Part shown: piece after piece, positions 16,165 through 25,164 of the stretch
How positions within the stretch are numbered: position 1 is the stretch's first letter
Layout of the letters: each line of letters begins with the position of its first letter
Assembly: GCF_015624485.1 (NCBI RefSeq)
Contig: NZ_CP061378.1
Location: 5,642,001 to 5,706,000, forward strand
Length of the DNA stretch: 64,000 bases
DNA from: Bradyrhizobium genosp. L
Lineage (GTDB): Bacteria; Pseudomonadota; Alphaproteobacteria; Rhizobiales; Xanthobacteraceae
Direction of reading: 5' to 3'
The notes under the pieces: generated by a model
The model's database searches: none
Told to the model about the DNA's origin: nothing
What the model saw: only the letters and a program-made list of their open reading frames with translations
Position numbers and translations under genes: made by a program

Positions 16165-17382
16165 ATGAAATTGCTTTTGGCCGCAGCGGCGGCCGGTCTC
16201 GCGCTCGCCGCCTCCGGCACCGCGGCCAACGCCCAGATTTCCGACAATGTCGTCAAGCTCGGCGTGCTGACCGATATGTCGAGCCTCTACGCCGACGCCA
16301 CCGGCAAGGGCTCGGTCGCAGCCGTCGAGATGGCGGTCGCCGACTACGGCGGCAAGGTGAAGGGTGTCCCGATCCAGGTGGTGGTGGCCGATCACCAGAA
16401 CAAGCCCGACGTCGGCGTCAACATCGCGCGCAACTGGTATGACAACGAGAAGGTCGATGCGATCCTCGACGTCCCGACCTCGTCGGTCGCGCTGCCGATC
16501 TCGGCGCTGACGCGCGAGAAGAACAAGATCAACATCAATTCCGGCGGCGGCTCTTCCGACCTCACGGGACCTGCCTGCTCGCCCAACACGGTGCATTGGA
16601 CCTACGACACCTACGCGCTGTCGAACGTCGCCGGCAAGGCGATGGTCAAGCGCGGCGACGACACCTGGTTCTTCGTCACCGCGGACTACGCCTTCGGCCA
16701 GGCGCTGGAGCGCGACGCCGCCAACGTCGTCAAGGAGAGCGGCGGCAAGGTGCTCGGCGATGTGCGAGCTCCGCTGAACTCGTCGGACTTCTCGTCCTAT
16801 CTGCTGCAGGCGCAGGCCTCCAAGGCCAAGGTCGTGGCACTGGCCAATGCCGGCGGCGACACCACCAACGCGCTGAAGCAGGCCGCCGAATTCGGTCTGA
16901 CCCAGGGCGGCCAGAAGATGATCGCGCTGCTGATGGAGATCACCGACACCCACTCGCTCGGGCTCAAGGCAACCCAGGGCCTGATCGTGACCGACGCGTT
17001 CTACTGGGACATGAACGACGAGACCCGCGCCTTCTCCAAGCGCTTCAACGAGAAGGTCGGCCACATGCCGACCATGATCCAGGCCGGTCTCTATTCGGCG
17101 ACCATGCATTACCTGAAGGCGATCGAGGCCGTCGGCACCGACGAGGCGCCGAAGGTAATGGAGCAGATGCGCAAGACGCCGATCAACGACTTCTTCGCCA
17201 AGAACGGCCACATCCGGATCGACGGCCGCATGGTGCACGACATGTACCTGTTCGAAACCAAGAAGCCCGAGGAATCCAAGGGCGAGTGGGATCTCTACAA
17301 GCTGATCGCCACAGTGCCCGGCGACGAGGCGTTCCGCCCGCTCGACAAAGGCGGCTGCCCGCTGGTGAAGGCGGCGAACTGA
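16165..17382 (+). CDS. ABC transporter substrate-binding protein, branched-chain amino acid/amide type
   Basis: A 405-residue protein with signal peptide MKLLLAAAAAGLALAASGTAANA. The mature part is a type I periplasmic-binding fold: KLGVLTDMSSLYADATGKGSV, IQVVVADHQNKPDVGVNIARNWYD, and the NINSGGGSSDLTGP hinge region. This subgroup (Peripla_BP_6, LivK-like) commonly binds aromatic or short organic acids as well as amino acids. No LivH/M/G/F permease genes are adjacent, so it is an orphan here. A GTGGGC palindromic repeat follows the gene. Confidence 0.9.
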   Translation: MKLLLAAAAAGLALAASGTAANAQISDNVVKLGVLTDMSSLYADATGKGSVAAVEMAVADYGGKVKGVPIQVVVADHQNKPDVGVNIARNWYDNEKVDAILDVPTSSVALPISALTREKNKININSGGGSSDLTGPACSPNTVHWTYDTYALSNVAGKAMVKRGDDTWFFVTADYAFGQALERDAANVVKESGGKVLGDVRAPLNSSDFSSYLLQAQASKAKVVALANAGGDTTNALKQAAEFGLTQGGQKMIALLMEITDTHSLGLKATQGLIVTDAFYWDMNDETRAFSKRFNEKVGHMPTMIQAGLYSATMHYLKAIEAVGTDEAPKVMEQMRKTPINDFFAKNGHIRIDGRMVHDMYLFETKKPEESKGEWDLYKLIATVPGDEAFRPLDKGGCPLVKAAN

Positions 17383-17396
17383 GTACAGTCCTGTAA

Positions 17397-17475
17397 GTGG
17401 GCAAAGGCGTTTGCGCCGTGCCCACCTTCAAGTGACGGGCTCGAGAGGGTGGGCACGCTGCGCTCTGCCCGCCCT
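17397..17475. repeat. GTGGGC/GCCCAC palindromic repeat
   Basis: Hairpin GTGGGC...GCCCAC (17397-17425) is followed by AGGGTGGGC...GCCCGCCCT (17446-17475). The same element type is at 55066-55148. It lies between the binding-protein gene and a convergent small gene, where it may end both transcripts. Confidence 0.6.
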
Positions 17476-17493
17476 CCGAATCTACAATCACGA

Positions 17494-17781
17494 TCAGCGG
17501 CTTGAACGATGCGCGTGGCGCCGCTGCACGTTCACGATGCCCACACCGCTCTCCCGAGCCTGCAAGGCCTGCAGCACCTCGGGCGGCTGCTGCACCAGCG
17601 CGGCCGCGGGTGTCGGCGCGCCGCCGTTGAGCACGTCGCGATACTGATAGATCGACTGGAACGCAGCCGGCTCGGAAATCGCGGCCTGGGCGGAGGCTGC
17701 CGTCGCCGTGATGGCCGACAGCGCCGCTGCCAGCGCGATGGCTTTGAATGTCGTTCCGGCGTTGGAATTCCTGGTGGTCAT
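17494..17781 (-). CDS. Small secreted protein of unknown function
   Basis: A 95-residue protein from ATG at 17781 with a GGGAG ribosome-binding site. Residues about 12-32 form a signal peptide (FKAIALAAALSAITATAASA-type). The mature part, with QAAISEPAAFQSIYQYRDVLNGG and APTPAAALVQQPPEVL, contains no cysteines and ends in a basic tail. I do not recognise a family. Two 19-base direct repeats lie upstream (17804-17822 and 17874-17892) and may be operators for this gene. Confidence 0.6.
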   Translation of the reverse strand: MTTRNSNAGTTFKAIALAAALSAITATAASAQAAISEPAAFQSIYQYRDVLNGGAPTPAAALVQQPPEVLQALQARESGVGIVNVQRRHAHRSSR

Positions 17782-17803
17782 GGTAACGCTCCCGCGATTT
17801 TCA

Positions 17804-17892
17804 TCGCATACGATTAATTCGCTTGCGCCTGATAAAGGCCCTGAAATCGCGAACTTCAAATATTACGATTTAATCGGATGCGATTTATTCGC
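17804..17892. promoter_or_regulatory. Pair of 19-bp direct repeats upstream of the small secreted protein
   Basis: TCGCATACGATTAATTCGC (17804-17822) and TCGGATGCGATTTATTCGC (17874-17892) agree at 16 of 19 positions with starts 70 bases apart. A third, partial copy (CGATTTAATCGG) overlaps the second. They lie about 23 and 93 bases before the start at 17781 in a locally AT-rich stretch. They look like sites for a dimeric MarR/TetR-type regulator; the regulator is not in the window. Confidence 0.5.
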
Positions 17893-18059
17893 GACTACGG
17901 CTTCAACTGTTCGTGTGTCGCATCGGCCGGCGACGACGCCAGGCCCGAGCGATCTGCTTTTGAGATGGCGCCATCCGAACAATCTATTTTTCGCAGCGCG
18001 CCGCGGCGGCTAAGCCTCTCAGCTGTGATGGAGCGAGGATCGTGAAGGGAGCAAAATCC

Positions 18060-19214
18060 ATGACCATCAGCATCGCGCGCATCGAGGCGTTCCTGTTCCG
18101 CGCCGAGGTCAGCGAACCCGTCAAGACATCATTCGGCAGCATTCCGAGGCGCAGCGTTCTCTTGCTCCGCGTCGAGGACACCGATGGCGCGCACGGTTGG
18201 GGCGAGATCCGGTGCAACTTCCCGCCCTACAGCGCCGACAACAAGATGCGCTTGCTCGAGACGGTCATCTGTCCGGCGGCGCTGGCCGGCACCTATCTCG
18301 ATCCCGCCGACGCCTGGCACACGCTCACCGCACGGACCCATCGCTGGGCGCTCCAGGGCGCCGAGCCCGGCCCCTTTGCCGCATGCCTCGGCGGCCTCGA
18401 TCTGGCACTGTGGGATCTCGCCGCGCGACGTGCCGGTCAATCGCTGCGCGCGATGCTGGCCGGCACGGCCGCCCGCGATGCGGTGCCAGCCTATGCCAGC
18501 GGCCTCAACCCCGATACCGCGGCCGAAACGGTGGCACGTTGTCGCGACCAGGGATTCCGCGCCTTCAAGGTCAAGGTCGCCTTCGGGACCGAAACCGATA
18601 CGGCAGTGGTCTCGACCATCTCGCGCGACCTGCGCGCCGGTGAACGCCTGATGGTCGACGCGAACCAGGGCTGGGATCTGGCCGAGGCCCGCCGCGCTGT
18701 GCCGCGGCTCGGCGCATTCGGCCTCGGCTGGATCGAGGAGCCGCTCGCGGCGGACCGGCCTGCGGCCGAATGGGCCGAGCTTGCACTGCTGTCGCCGGTG
18801 CCGCTGGCAGGCGGCGAGAACGTGATGGGATACGAGGCGTTCGCGACGCTGATCGCCAACGGCCATCACGGCGTAGTGCAGCCCGACATGCTGAAATGGG
18901 GCGGCGTCACGGCGGCGCATGCGATCGGCCGCCGCGTGGTCCACGCCGGGCGCTCCTACTGCCCGCATTGGCTCGGCAGCGGCGTCGGGCTGATGGCCGC
19001 GGCTCAGGTCCTCGCCGCGGTCGGAGGTCCCGGTCTGCTCGAGCATGATGTGATGGAGAACCCACTGCGCGAGGCCCTGGCGCAGCCCTTCCCGCGCGTG
19101 CAGCAGGGACTGTTCCCGCTGCCTGACGCGCCCGGGTTAGGCGCGGAGCCGGACCTCAAGGCCGCCGCGGACTGGCTGGTGACACGCGCCGAGTACCGCG
19201 CGACGCGTGCCTAG
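18060..19214 (+). CDS. Enolase-superfamily enzyme (mandelate racemase/muconate lactonizing type)
   Basis: A 384-residue protein; ATG at 18060 is preceded by AAGGGAG nine bases upstream. It has the superfamily layout of an N-terminal capping domain and a C-terminal TIM barrel. The metal ligands are D200 (VDANQGW), E226 (WIEEPL) and E253 (GGENV). The KxK pair K170/K172 in FKVKV supplies the base of the second strand, and PHWLGSG carries the opposite-face histidine. Members abstract an alpha-proton from a carboxylate substrate, for example sugar acids or amino acid derivatives. Substrate not assigned. It converges on the alpha-mannosidase, so a joint sugar pathway is possible but unproven. Confidence 0.85.
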   Translation: MTISIARIEAFLFRAEVSEPVKTSFGSIPRRSVLLLRVEDTDGAHGWGEIRCNFPPYSADNKMRLLETVICPAALAGTYLDPADAWHTLTARTHRWALQGAEPGPFAACLGGLDLALWDLAARRAGQSLRAMLAGTAARDAVPAYASGLNPDTAAETVARCRDQGFRAFKVKVAFGTETDTAVVSTISRDLRAGERLMVDANQGWDLAEARRAVPRLGAFGLGWIEEPLAADRPAAEWAELALLSPVPLAGGENVMGYEAFATLIANGHHGVVQPDMLKWGGVTAAHAIGRRVVHAGRSYCPHWLGSGVGLMAAAQVLAAVGGPGLLEHDVMENPLREALAQPFPRVQQGLFPLPDAPGLGAEPDLKAAADWLVTRAEYRATRA

Positions 19215-19262
19215 AGCATGATCCGGAAAAGTGTGAAGCGGTTTTCCGAAAGGATCATGCTC
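19214..19262. repeat. GAGCATGATCC palindromic repeat
   Basis: GAGCATGATCC at 19214-19224 pairs with GGATCATGCTC at 19252-19262, with inner GGAAAA/TTTTCC pairing. This element is widespread in Bradyrhizobium and relatives. It lies between the convergent enolase-superfamily and mannosidase genes. Confidence 0.75.
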
Positions 19263-19311
19263 AAACAGAGAGCCAAAGCGCGATGACGGTTCAACTCAAT
19301 CTCATCGCGCC

Positions 19312-22300
19312 TTAAAGACGCTGGAAGATCCGCAGCGTCGCGATCTGGAATGGACGCAGCGGCAGACGACAGCTCCGCCCTTCCGTCGGCAGGGCCTCGA
19401 TGCGGTCTTCCAGCGTGTTGCTCATCCACGCCGACGCAATGTCGATACCGAAGTCGAGCACCGCGGTGGCGCGAATTCCGGCGCTCTCATAGAGCCGCAG
19501 CACAAAGCCCTCGCCGTCCTCCGCCGGCTTAATCGTATCGACGATCACATGGGCTGGCGACGCCATGAGGAACGACTGCTTCAGCGGCGCGCGCGGGCGT
19601 CCCCTGGTCCAGAGCAGCGGACGCTCGAAGCACAGAGCGCGGCCGACCGTGTCGGCGGCGCGCCAATCCCGCGCGTGCGGATAGATCGCGTAGCGCATCC
19701 GGTGACGCCCGAGATCGGCTTGCGCATCGGGGATCTCGGGGCCACGCAGCAGCGTCAGCGCGAGCTGGTTGCCGAAGGTCGAATAACCGTGACGGCAGTC
19801 GCTGAACAGCGACACGCCGAAATCCGGCTCGGCGACGTCGGCCCAGCGATGGCCGGGCACTTCGTATTTGGCCGCGTCGGCATCGGTGTTGGCGTGCGTC
19901 GGCCGCTCGGTCGCGCCGAACATCGTCTCATAGGTCGCGTTGGCCGCGCGGCAGGCCAGCGGGAACATGACCTTCAGCGCCGTCTTGCGCTCCTGCCAAT
20001 CGACCGTCGTCTCGAACGTGAGGTGGTCGGCACCGGCATCGAGCCGGATCACTTGCGACAGCCGGCTGGCCTTGCCCAGCACGCGCTCGAAGCGGATCTC
20101 GCCGCGCAGCCCACCGTCCGACAGCACCGCGCAGCTCACCTCGCCCGTCACATCGCGCGGGGTCTCCAGCGCGAACGGGTCGATGTCCCAGGCTTCGAAG
20201 TCGAGCGGCCGATCGTCGAGCAGCAGGAAGCGCGCCGCCGGTGCGGCAAAGGCTTCGCGGCCGCTCGGCTGATGCAGCAGCGACCTGACAAGGCCGCTTC
20301 TGTCGATCCGCGCCTTGAGTTGCGCATTCGACAGCACGAAGCCGTCCGGTTCGGACGACACGGTGACGCAGGCATCCGTCGCGGAAACGTCTCCCGCTGC
20401 GAACGGCCCGGCAGTGACGTAGCGCAGCACGCCGTCGGGATCGGAAGCGATCTCGGCGCGGGCGCGGCCCAGCGTGTTGACCGGCGTCCAGCCGGCGCCA
20501 TCGGCATCGCACAGCGAAGCCAGCACCGCCTGCGTGCGTCGCCGCGCCGCTTCGTCCACGCCGGCAAGCTCGACCTCCGCCCGCTCATAGACCTCGCGAA
20601 TGCTGCTGCCGGGAATGATGTCGTGAAACTGATTGACCAGGAGCGTGCGCCACAGCGCTTCGATCTCCTGCGCCGACGGCGCCGGCTGCTGCCATGCCGT
20701 TGCAACCGTCGCCACGAATTCCAACGCCTGCAGGCTCGCCTCGCAGGCGCGGTTGAGGCGCTTGGTCTCGGCCTGCGTGGTGTAGGTGCCGCGATGATAT
20801 TCGAGATAGAGCTCGCCTTCGATCGTCGCCAGATTCTCTGCGGACCCCGCGAGACGGTCGAAGAATTCGTCGACGGTGCGAATCCCAATTCGCGGCAGCC
20901 CCTGCAGGTCCTTCGCCCGCTTCAGCGTCTCCAGCATCGTCTCGTCGGCACCGCCGCCGCCGTCGCCATAGCCGAACAGATAGAGCGCGTCCGCCGTGCG
21001 GTCGGCATCCTTGTAGTTGGCGGCGTGGTAGCGCAACTCGGCAAGCTGCGCCGATCCGTTGTAGGTGTCCGCCGGCGGGAAATGCGCCAGCACCGTGCTG
21101 CCGTCCAGCCCGCGCCAGTGGAAGCTGTGATGCGGTGGCGAGGTGAACTTGTTCCAGGACAGCTTTTGCGTCAGGAAGCGCGACATCCCCGCCGACCGCA
21201 TCAGCTGCGGCAGCTGCGCGTCGTAGCCGAACACATCGGGGTTCCAGAACACGGTGGAGCGTGCGCCGAACGTCCGCTCGAAATAGCGCTGGCCGTAGAG
21301 GAACTGGCGGCAGATCGACTCGCCCCACGGCAGGTTGCAATCCGGCTCGATCCAGCTGCCGCCGACCGGAATCCATTGGCCGGCAGCGGCCTTGGCGCGA
21401 ATGCGCGCGAACAAATCCGGGTCGTTCTGCTCGATGATCTCGTACTGATAGGCCTGCGAGCAGGCGAACTTGAAATCGGGGTAGCGCTCCATCAGCGCGA
21501 CCGCCGTGGAAAAGCTGCGCTGCGCCTTGCGCCTGGTTTCCGCCAGCGGCCACAGCCACGCGGTGTCGAGATGGGCGTGGCCGATCGCCGACATCTCGTG
21601 CGCGATGCTGCCGTTGCGCGCCGCGAGCAAGGGGGCGAGGATCGCCCGCGCTGCGGGCCACGTCGCGCGCTCCTCGGGATCGCAGACGTTGCAGACGCGG
21701 TTGAGATCGTGCAGCAGGCGGCCGGCCCAGGTGCGGTCCAGCGCCGGCTGACTTGTCTCGCCGACGGCGCCATATGACCGCGATTTGGTCGTGGGATCCC
21801 GATCGGCCTCGAGCTGGCGCAGCACGTCGTAATCGAAATAGAACGCGTGCGCTTCAGGATCGAAACGGCGCAGCTCGCACGCCACCAGCGCATAGGCCTG
21901 CGGGTCATTCCAATAGGCGCCGAACAGGCCGTCGCAGGCCACTTCGACATGAAAGCTCACGGTCTCGCCGCCGCGCGCCGGCTCAACAAGCGGCGCGGTG
22001 TGGCGGCCCGGGTTCAGCCCCTGCATCGAGCGTCCGTCGCGCCAAAGCAAGGCTTCCGAACGGCTGTCCCAATAGAGATCGACGCGCGAGCCGGCCCAGG
22101 CCGCCGGCACCTCGGCGGTCACCCGCACCCAATAAGTCGCCCACAACGGACCCAGCGTCTCGCCCAACGCGACTGGCCGATAGTCCAGCGCGAGCGCCTC
22201 GCCGAGGCTGATCCGTTCGGTGGGGCCGGCGATCTCGATCGAGGTAACCGGCGCGCGATCCGGATAGATCCTGCCCTGCAGCCGCTCCGCAAAGCGCTCC

Positions 22301-22386
22301 AGCCGGCGCCGCGTGTATTGCGGATAGCGCCCGCGAATCCGGGCCACCGCGGAATTGCTGCCGTCTCGATCCGTGTCGTCCGTCAT
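19312..22386 (-). CDS. Alpha-mannosidase, glycoside hydrolase family 38
   Basis: A 1024-residue protein with no evident signal peptide, so probably cytoplasmic. An N-terminal beta-sandwich-like part (TYWVRVTAEVPAAWAGSRVDLYWDS) precedes the catalytic barrel. Zinc motif GHAHLDTAWLWPLAETRRK lies near residue 270, and NPDVFGYDAQLPQ near 385 carries the nucleophile aspartate. FGYGDGGGGADE is the third family block. Bacterial GH38 enzymes remove alpha-mannose from glycans or glycolipid fragments. It runs opposite to the enolase-superfamily gene. The length is normal for the large bacterial subgroup. Confidence 0.93.
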   Translation of the reverse strand: MTDDTDRDGSNSAVARIRGRYPQYTRRRLERFAERLQGRIYPDRAPVTSIEIAGPTERISLGEALALDYRPVALGETLGPLWATYWVRVTAEVPAAWAGSRVDLYWDSRSEALLWRDGRSMQGLNPGRHTAPLVEPARGGETVSFHVEVACDGLFGAYWNDPQAYALVACELRRFDPEAHAFYFDYDVLRQLEADRDPTTKSRSYGAVGETSQPALDRTWAGRLLHDLNRVCNVCDPEERATWPAARAILAPLLAARNGSIAHEMSAIGHAHLDTAWLWPLAETRRKAQRSFSTAVALMERYPDFKFACSQAYQYEIIEQNDPDLFARIRAKAAAGQWIPVGGSWIEPDCNLPWGESICRQFLYGQRYFERTFGARSTVFWNPDVFGYDAQLPQLMRSAGMSRFLTQKLSWNKFTSPPHHSFHWRGLDGSTVLAHFPPADTYNGSAQLAELRYHAANYKDADRTADALYLFGYGDGGGGADETMLETLKRAKDLQGLPRIGIRTVDEFFDRLAGSAENLATIEGELYLEYHRGTYTTQAETKRLNRACEASLQALEFVATVATAWQQPAPSAQEIEALWRTLLVNQFHDIIPGSSIREVYERAEVELAGVDEAARRRTQAVLASLCDADGAGWTPVNTLGRARAEIASDPDGVLRYVTAGPFAAGDVSATDACVTVSSEPDGFVLSNAQLKARIDRSGLVRSLLHQPSGREAFAAPAARFLLLDDRPLDFEAWDIDPFALETPRDVTGEVSCAVLSDGGLRGEIRFERVLGKASRLSQVIRLDAGADHLTFETTVDWQERKTALKVMFPLACRAANATYETMFGATERPTHANTDADAAKYEVPGHRWADVAEPDFGVSLFSDCRHGYSTFGNQLALTLLRGPEIPDAQADLGRHRMRYAIYPHARDWRAADTVGRALCFERPLLWTRGRPRAPLKQSFLMASPAHVIVDTIKPAEDGEGFVLRLYESAGIRATAVLDFGIDIASAWMSNTLEDRIEALPTEGRSCRLPLRPFQIATLRIFQRL

Positions 22387-22492
22387 GGTTCACCCGTGTC
22401 AGGGGATGAAGACCTAAGCCCGATTCGTTGAGGCTTGATTATAACGACGCGTAAAGTCCGGATCAGGGATTCACAACACGCGGCAACGGACG

Positions 22493-22522
22493 AAAAAGCG
22501 CGCCCGGCGACACCGGGCGCGC
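22493..22522 (-). terminator. Rho-independent terminator of the secreted PRC-barrel gene
   Basis: A perfect ten-base stem (GCGCGCCCGG with CCGGGCGCGC) and five-base loop, followed on the minus strand by five T residues. It lies 28 bases after the PRC-barrel stop. Confidence 0.9.
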
Positions 22523-22549
22523 TTCTCCTTGCATCCGACGCGATGCACG

Positions 22550-23089
22550 TTACTCGGTCGCGTACTTGAACTCTGGCATCGCCTTCAGCTCGTCCTTGGT
22601 GGCGTTGAACGTCGCGTGGTCGGGATACCAGGGATTCGGCTTCGAGGCCGTCGCTGCGGGCGCCGCGCCCGTGGTGGTGTTGGTCGACATCTTGCTGCTG
22701 CCGGCGCCGGTGTTCGACGCGCTGGCGCCGGTGTAGGCGACCGGCTCGCTCGAGAACTTCACCTTGTCGAGCGGCACGGCGACCAGATGCTCGCCGACGC
22801 CAAGGAAGCCGCCGACGCCGATCACGACGGCCTTGATGCCGCCGCTCTTGTCCATCAGCAGATCGTTGATCGAGCCGACCTTCTCGTTGCTGTCGTTGTA
22901 GACGTTGAGACCGACGACCTTGGACGCGCGCCAGTCGCCCTGATACGAGGCCGACGACGTGCTCGTCGTGCTCGCCGGCGGCGACATGTTGGTCTTGTCA
23001 CTCTTGGTGTCGGTCGGGGTCTGCGCAAACGCAACGGTCGCAAGCAGAGCGCTGCCGGCAACGCCGGCCATGATGGTTTTGATGAACAT
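22550..23089 (-). CDS. Secreted PRC-barrel domain protein
   Basis: A 179-residue protein with a signal peptide (MFIKTIMAGVAGSALLATVAFA). Residues about 52-112 form a PRC-barrel: WRASKVVGLNVYNDSNEKVGSI, then INDLLMDKSGGIKAVVIGVGGFLGVGEHLVAVPLDKV. A Ser/Thr/Ala-rich linker follows, and the protein ends with a conserved-looking PWYPDHATFNATKDELKAMPEF. PRC-barrel proteins of this kind are common general-stress targets in rhizobia. An EcfG-type promoter lies about 40-65 bases upstream and a clear terminator follows, so it is a single-gene unit. Confidence 0.9.
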   Translation of the reverse strand: MFIKTIMAGVAGSALLATVAFAQTPTDTKSDKTNMSPPASTTSTSSASYQGDWRASKVVGLNVYNDSNEKVGSINDLLMDKSGGIKAVVIGVGGFLGVGEHLVAVPLDKVKFSSEPVAYTGASASNTGAGSSKMSTNTTTGAAPAATASKPNPWYPDHATFNATKDELKAMPEFKYATE

Positions 23090-23128
23090 CGATGGGTTCT
23101 CCTCAGTTCGCCAAATCGATGCGTGAAG

Positions 23129-23153
23129 AACCCGTCATGTCGGCAAGCGTTCC
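23129..23153 (-). promoter_or_regulatory. EcfG-type general stress promoter of the secreted PRC-barrel gene
   Basis: On the minus strand GGAAC (23153-23149), 17 bases, then GTT (23131-23129). This fits the alphaproteobacterial EcfG consensus GGAAC-N16/17-(C)GTT and sits 40 bases before the start codon. Confidence 0.65.
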
Positions 23154-23285
23154 TATCGGAACATGCGCTCAAACGCCGCCGTCGTCAGGAGGAACGCATC
23201 GCAGCAATTAGCAGTCGTGAAGGCTTCACGCCGGCTATTGCCAGGCGCAAGAGGCGTGTGGCACGCAAAATGCTTGGTTTGGGTG

Positions 23286-23411
23286 ATGATGGCAGTATTG
23301 GTCATTTCGGCCATTTTCAGCGCCGGAATCGCGGTTGGCTACGGCATCCGCGACTTTATTTCGCGGCGGCGGCGCCGACGATTTAAGCAAGCGCAATGGC
23401 CGCAGACCTAG
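23286..23411 (+). CDS. Possible small single-pass membrane protein
   Basis: A 41-residue product from the ATG pair at 23286-23291: a hydrophobic segment MMAVLVISAIFSAGIAVGYG followed by IRDFI and a run of six basic residues. The layout (one helix, positive-inside tail) looks real for a small membrane protein. The ribosome-binding site is weak (GGTTTGGGTG), and no homologue can be checked here. A longer start at 23163 is possible but adds an Arg-rich stretch unlike a coding N-terminus. Confidence 0.4.
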   Translation: MMAVLVISAIFSAGIAVGYGIRDFISRRRRRRFKQAQWPQT

Positions 23412-23631
23412 GCTCGCGACTGCGCGCGTTCCGCGGTCGCAGGCGCGACGACGCTTGAATAGAAGCCGTCGAGGCCAACCGCCATCCCCGGTTTTCCCTG
23501 CCCAGGCGATGCGGCAGTCATCGATCTGTCAGAGAATTGCGACAAGACAGGAGTACCGGCTAGGTTCGGCCGCGGAGGCGCGAAGCCGTGCCGCATCATC
23601 GAGAGATCGCAGGGGGGGTAGAGGCTTGGCC

Positions 23632-25023
23632 ATGACGCACAATCGTTCACGTCTGAAAGCATGTGTCGGAGCGATGCTGTTGAGTACTGCGGCCTTGGCG
23701 TTTCTCCCGATGTCAGCGGCATCGGCGCAAACCGCCGCGGCGCCATCGGGCGCAAAACCCTTCCTGACCCTCGATGGCAAGGCACCGCTGGTGATCGGGC
23801 ATCGCGGCGTGCCCGGCCTGATGCCGGAAGAGACCGAGGCATCCTACGAGCTGGCCGCGGCGCTCGGCACCGACTCGCTCGAAGAGGATCTGCACCTCAC
23901 CAAGGATTGCATCCTGGTCGCGCGCCACAATCCCTGGCTCAGCGACAACACCAACGTGGCCGACGTCGCAAAGACCAATGCGGAGGTTGCCGGGCGCAAG
24001 CGCACCGTGCCGGGCGTGCTCGTCAAGGCACCGAAATCCGCGGCCGGCGGACCGGCCGAATACCCCACCGATCTGACCAATCCGGCCGACCCGAAATCGG
24101 TGTTGAAATCGCTGATCGTCGACGGCGAAGACCATACCAATGATTGGTCGATCACCGACTTCACCATGGCCGAGCTGAAGCAGTGGATCGCCGGCACCAC
24201 CTATGATGCGGCCAATGAACGGCCGAAGGTGTTCAACGGCAAATTCCCGATCCTGAGCTTCCAGGAGATCGTCGATATCGCCAAGGCCAAGAGCAAGCAG
24301 ACCGGACGCATCATCTCCGTCTATCCGGAAACCAAGAATCCGACATGGAATAACGCCCAGGCCATTGCAAACGGCTGCGGCGCGCCGGGCGGCCACCCGC
24401 TCGAGGACGCCCTGATCAAGATCATCAAGGACAACGGCCTCAACACCAAGGACGCTCCGATCATCGTCCAGAGCTTCGAGCCCGGCAGCCTGAAATACAT
24501 GCGCGGCCATGGCCTCGAGACGCGGCAGGTCCAGCTGATCGACGGCAACGGCATCGACTTCAAGGCCGGCAAGGTGCTGCTCAACAACATCACCAATTCC
24601 CGTCCGTTCGACTGGACGGCTGCGGGCGACGCGCGGCTATACGATGCGATGGTGACGCCCGAGGGCCTCGCGGAGATCAAGACCTATGCCGACGGCATCG
24701 GTCCGTGGAAGATGTACATCGTGCCGGCCAAGATCTCGCCGTGGAAGGACAGCAACGCCGACGGCACGCCCTACAAGGGAACGATGCCGGAGGCATCGAC
24801 GCAGGAAGCCACCAGCCTGGTTGCCGACGCGCACAAGCTCGGCCTGTTCGTGCACCCGTTCACCTTCCGCAACGAGAAGAAATATCTGGCCGGCGACTAT
24901 CACGCCGATCCGACCCAGGAATTCCTGAAGTTCTTCCGTCTCGGCGTCGACGGCGTGTTCACCGACTTCACCAACACCGGTGTCGCGGCACGTGCTGCCT
25001 ATCTTCGCGAACTGGGCTGGTAA
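23632..25023 (+). CDS. Periplasmic glycerophosphodiester phosphodiesterase (GlpQ-like)
   Basis: A 463-residue protein; ATG at 23632 gives a signal peptide (LKACVGAMLLSTAALAFLPMSAASA). The GDPD barrel begins LVIGHRGVPGLMPEETEASYELAAALGTDSLEEDLHLTKDCILVARHNP, with the catalytic HRG and later EEDLHLTKD and H in VARHN. Substrates are glycerophosphodiesters released from phospholipids, yielding glycerol-3-phosphate and an alcohol. Inserts such as TNVADVAKTNAEVAGRKRTVPGVLV make it longer than E. coli GlpQ (about 360 residues). A clear terminator follows at 25051-25085. Confidence 0.9.
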   Translation: MTHNRSRLKACVGAMLLSTAALAFLPMSAASAQTAAAPSGAKPFLTLDGKAPLVIGHRGVPGLMPEETEASYELAAALGTDSLEEDLHLTKDCILVARHNPWLSDNTNVADVAKTNAEVAGRKRTVPGVLVKAPKSAAGGPAEYPTDLTNPADPKSVLKSLIVDGEDHTNDWSITDFTMAELKQWIAGTTYDAANERPKVFNGKFPILSFQEIVDIAKAKSKQTGRIISVYPETKNPTWNNAQAIANGCGAPGGHPLEDALIKIIKDNGLNTKDAPIIVQSFEPGSLKYMRGHGLETRQVQLIDGNGIDFKAGKVLLNNITNSRPFDWTAAGDARLYDAMVTPEGLAEIKTYADGIGPWKMYIVPAKISPWKDSNADGTPYKGTMPEASTQEATSLVADAHKLGLFVHPFTFRNEKKYLAGDYHADPTQEFLKFFRLGVDGVFTDFTNTGVAARAAYLRELGW

Positions 25024-25050
25024 GGCCTGGAACGTCGTGATTGCCAATCA

Positions 25051-25085
25051 GAGGCAGGCCGACGCACGGCCTGCCTCTTTTCTTT
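25051..25085 (+). terminator. Rho-independent terminator of the GDPD gene
   Basis: A perfect ten-base stem GAGGCAGGCC/GGCCTGCCTC with a seven-base loop, followed by TTTTCTTT, starting 28 bases after the stop. Confidence 0.9.
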
Positions 25086-25164
25086 GGCCTCGACCGCGGA
25101 CGGCGCGGTGTGACAAACTGCACCTCTGCACGATCGGGGCGAACCGATTGCGTTGGAGGACTTG

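Noticed and set aside
19549..21777. A 742-codon plus-strand open frame across the mannosidase
   Set aside because: The minus strand carries GH38 catalytic motifs throughout this region.
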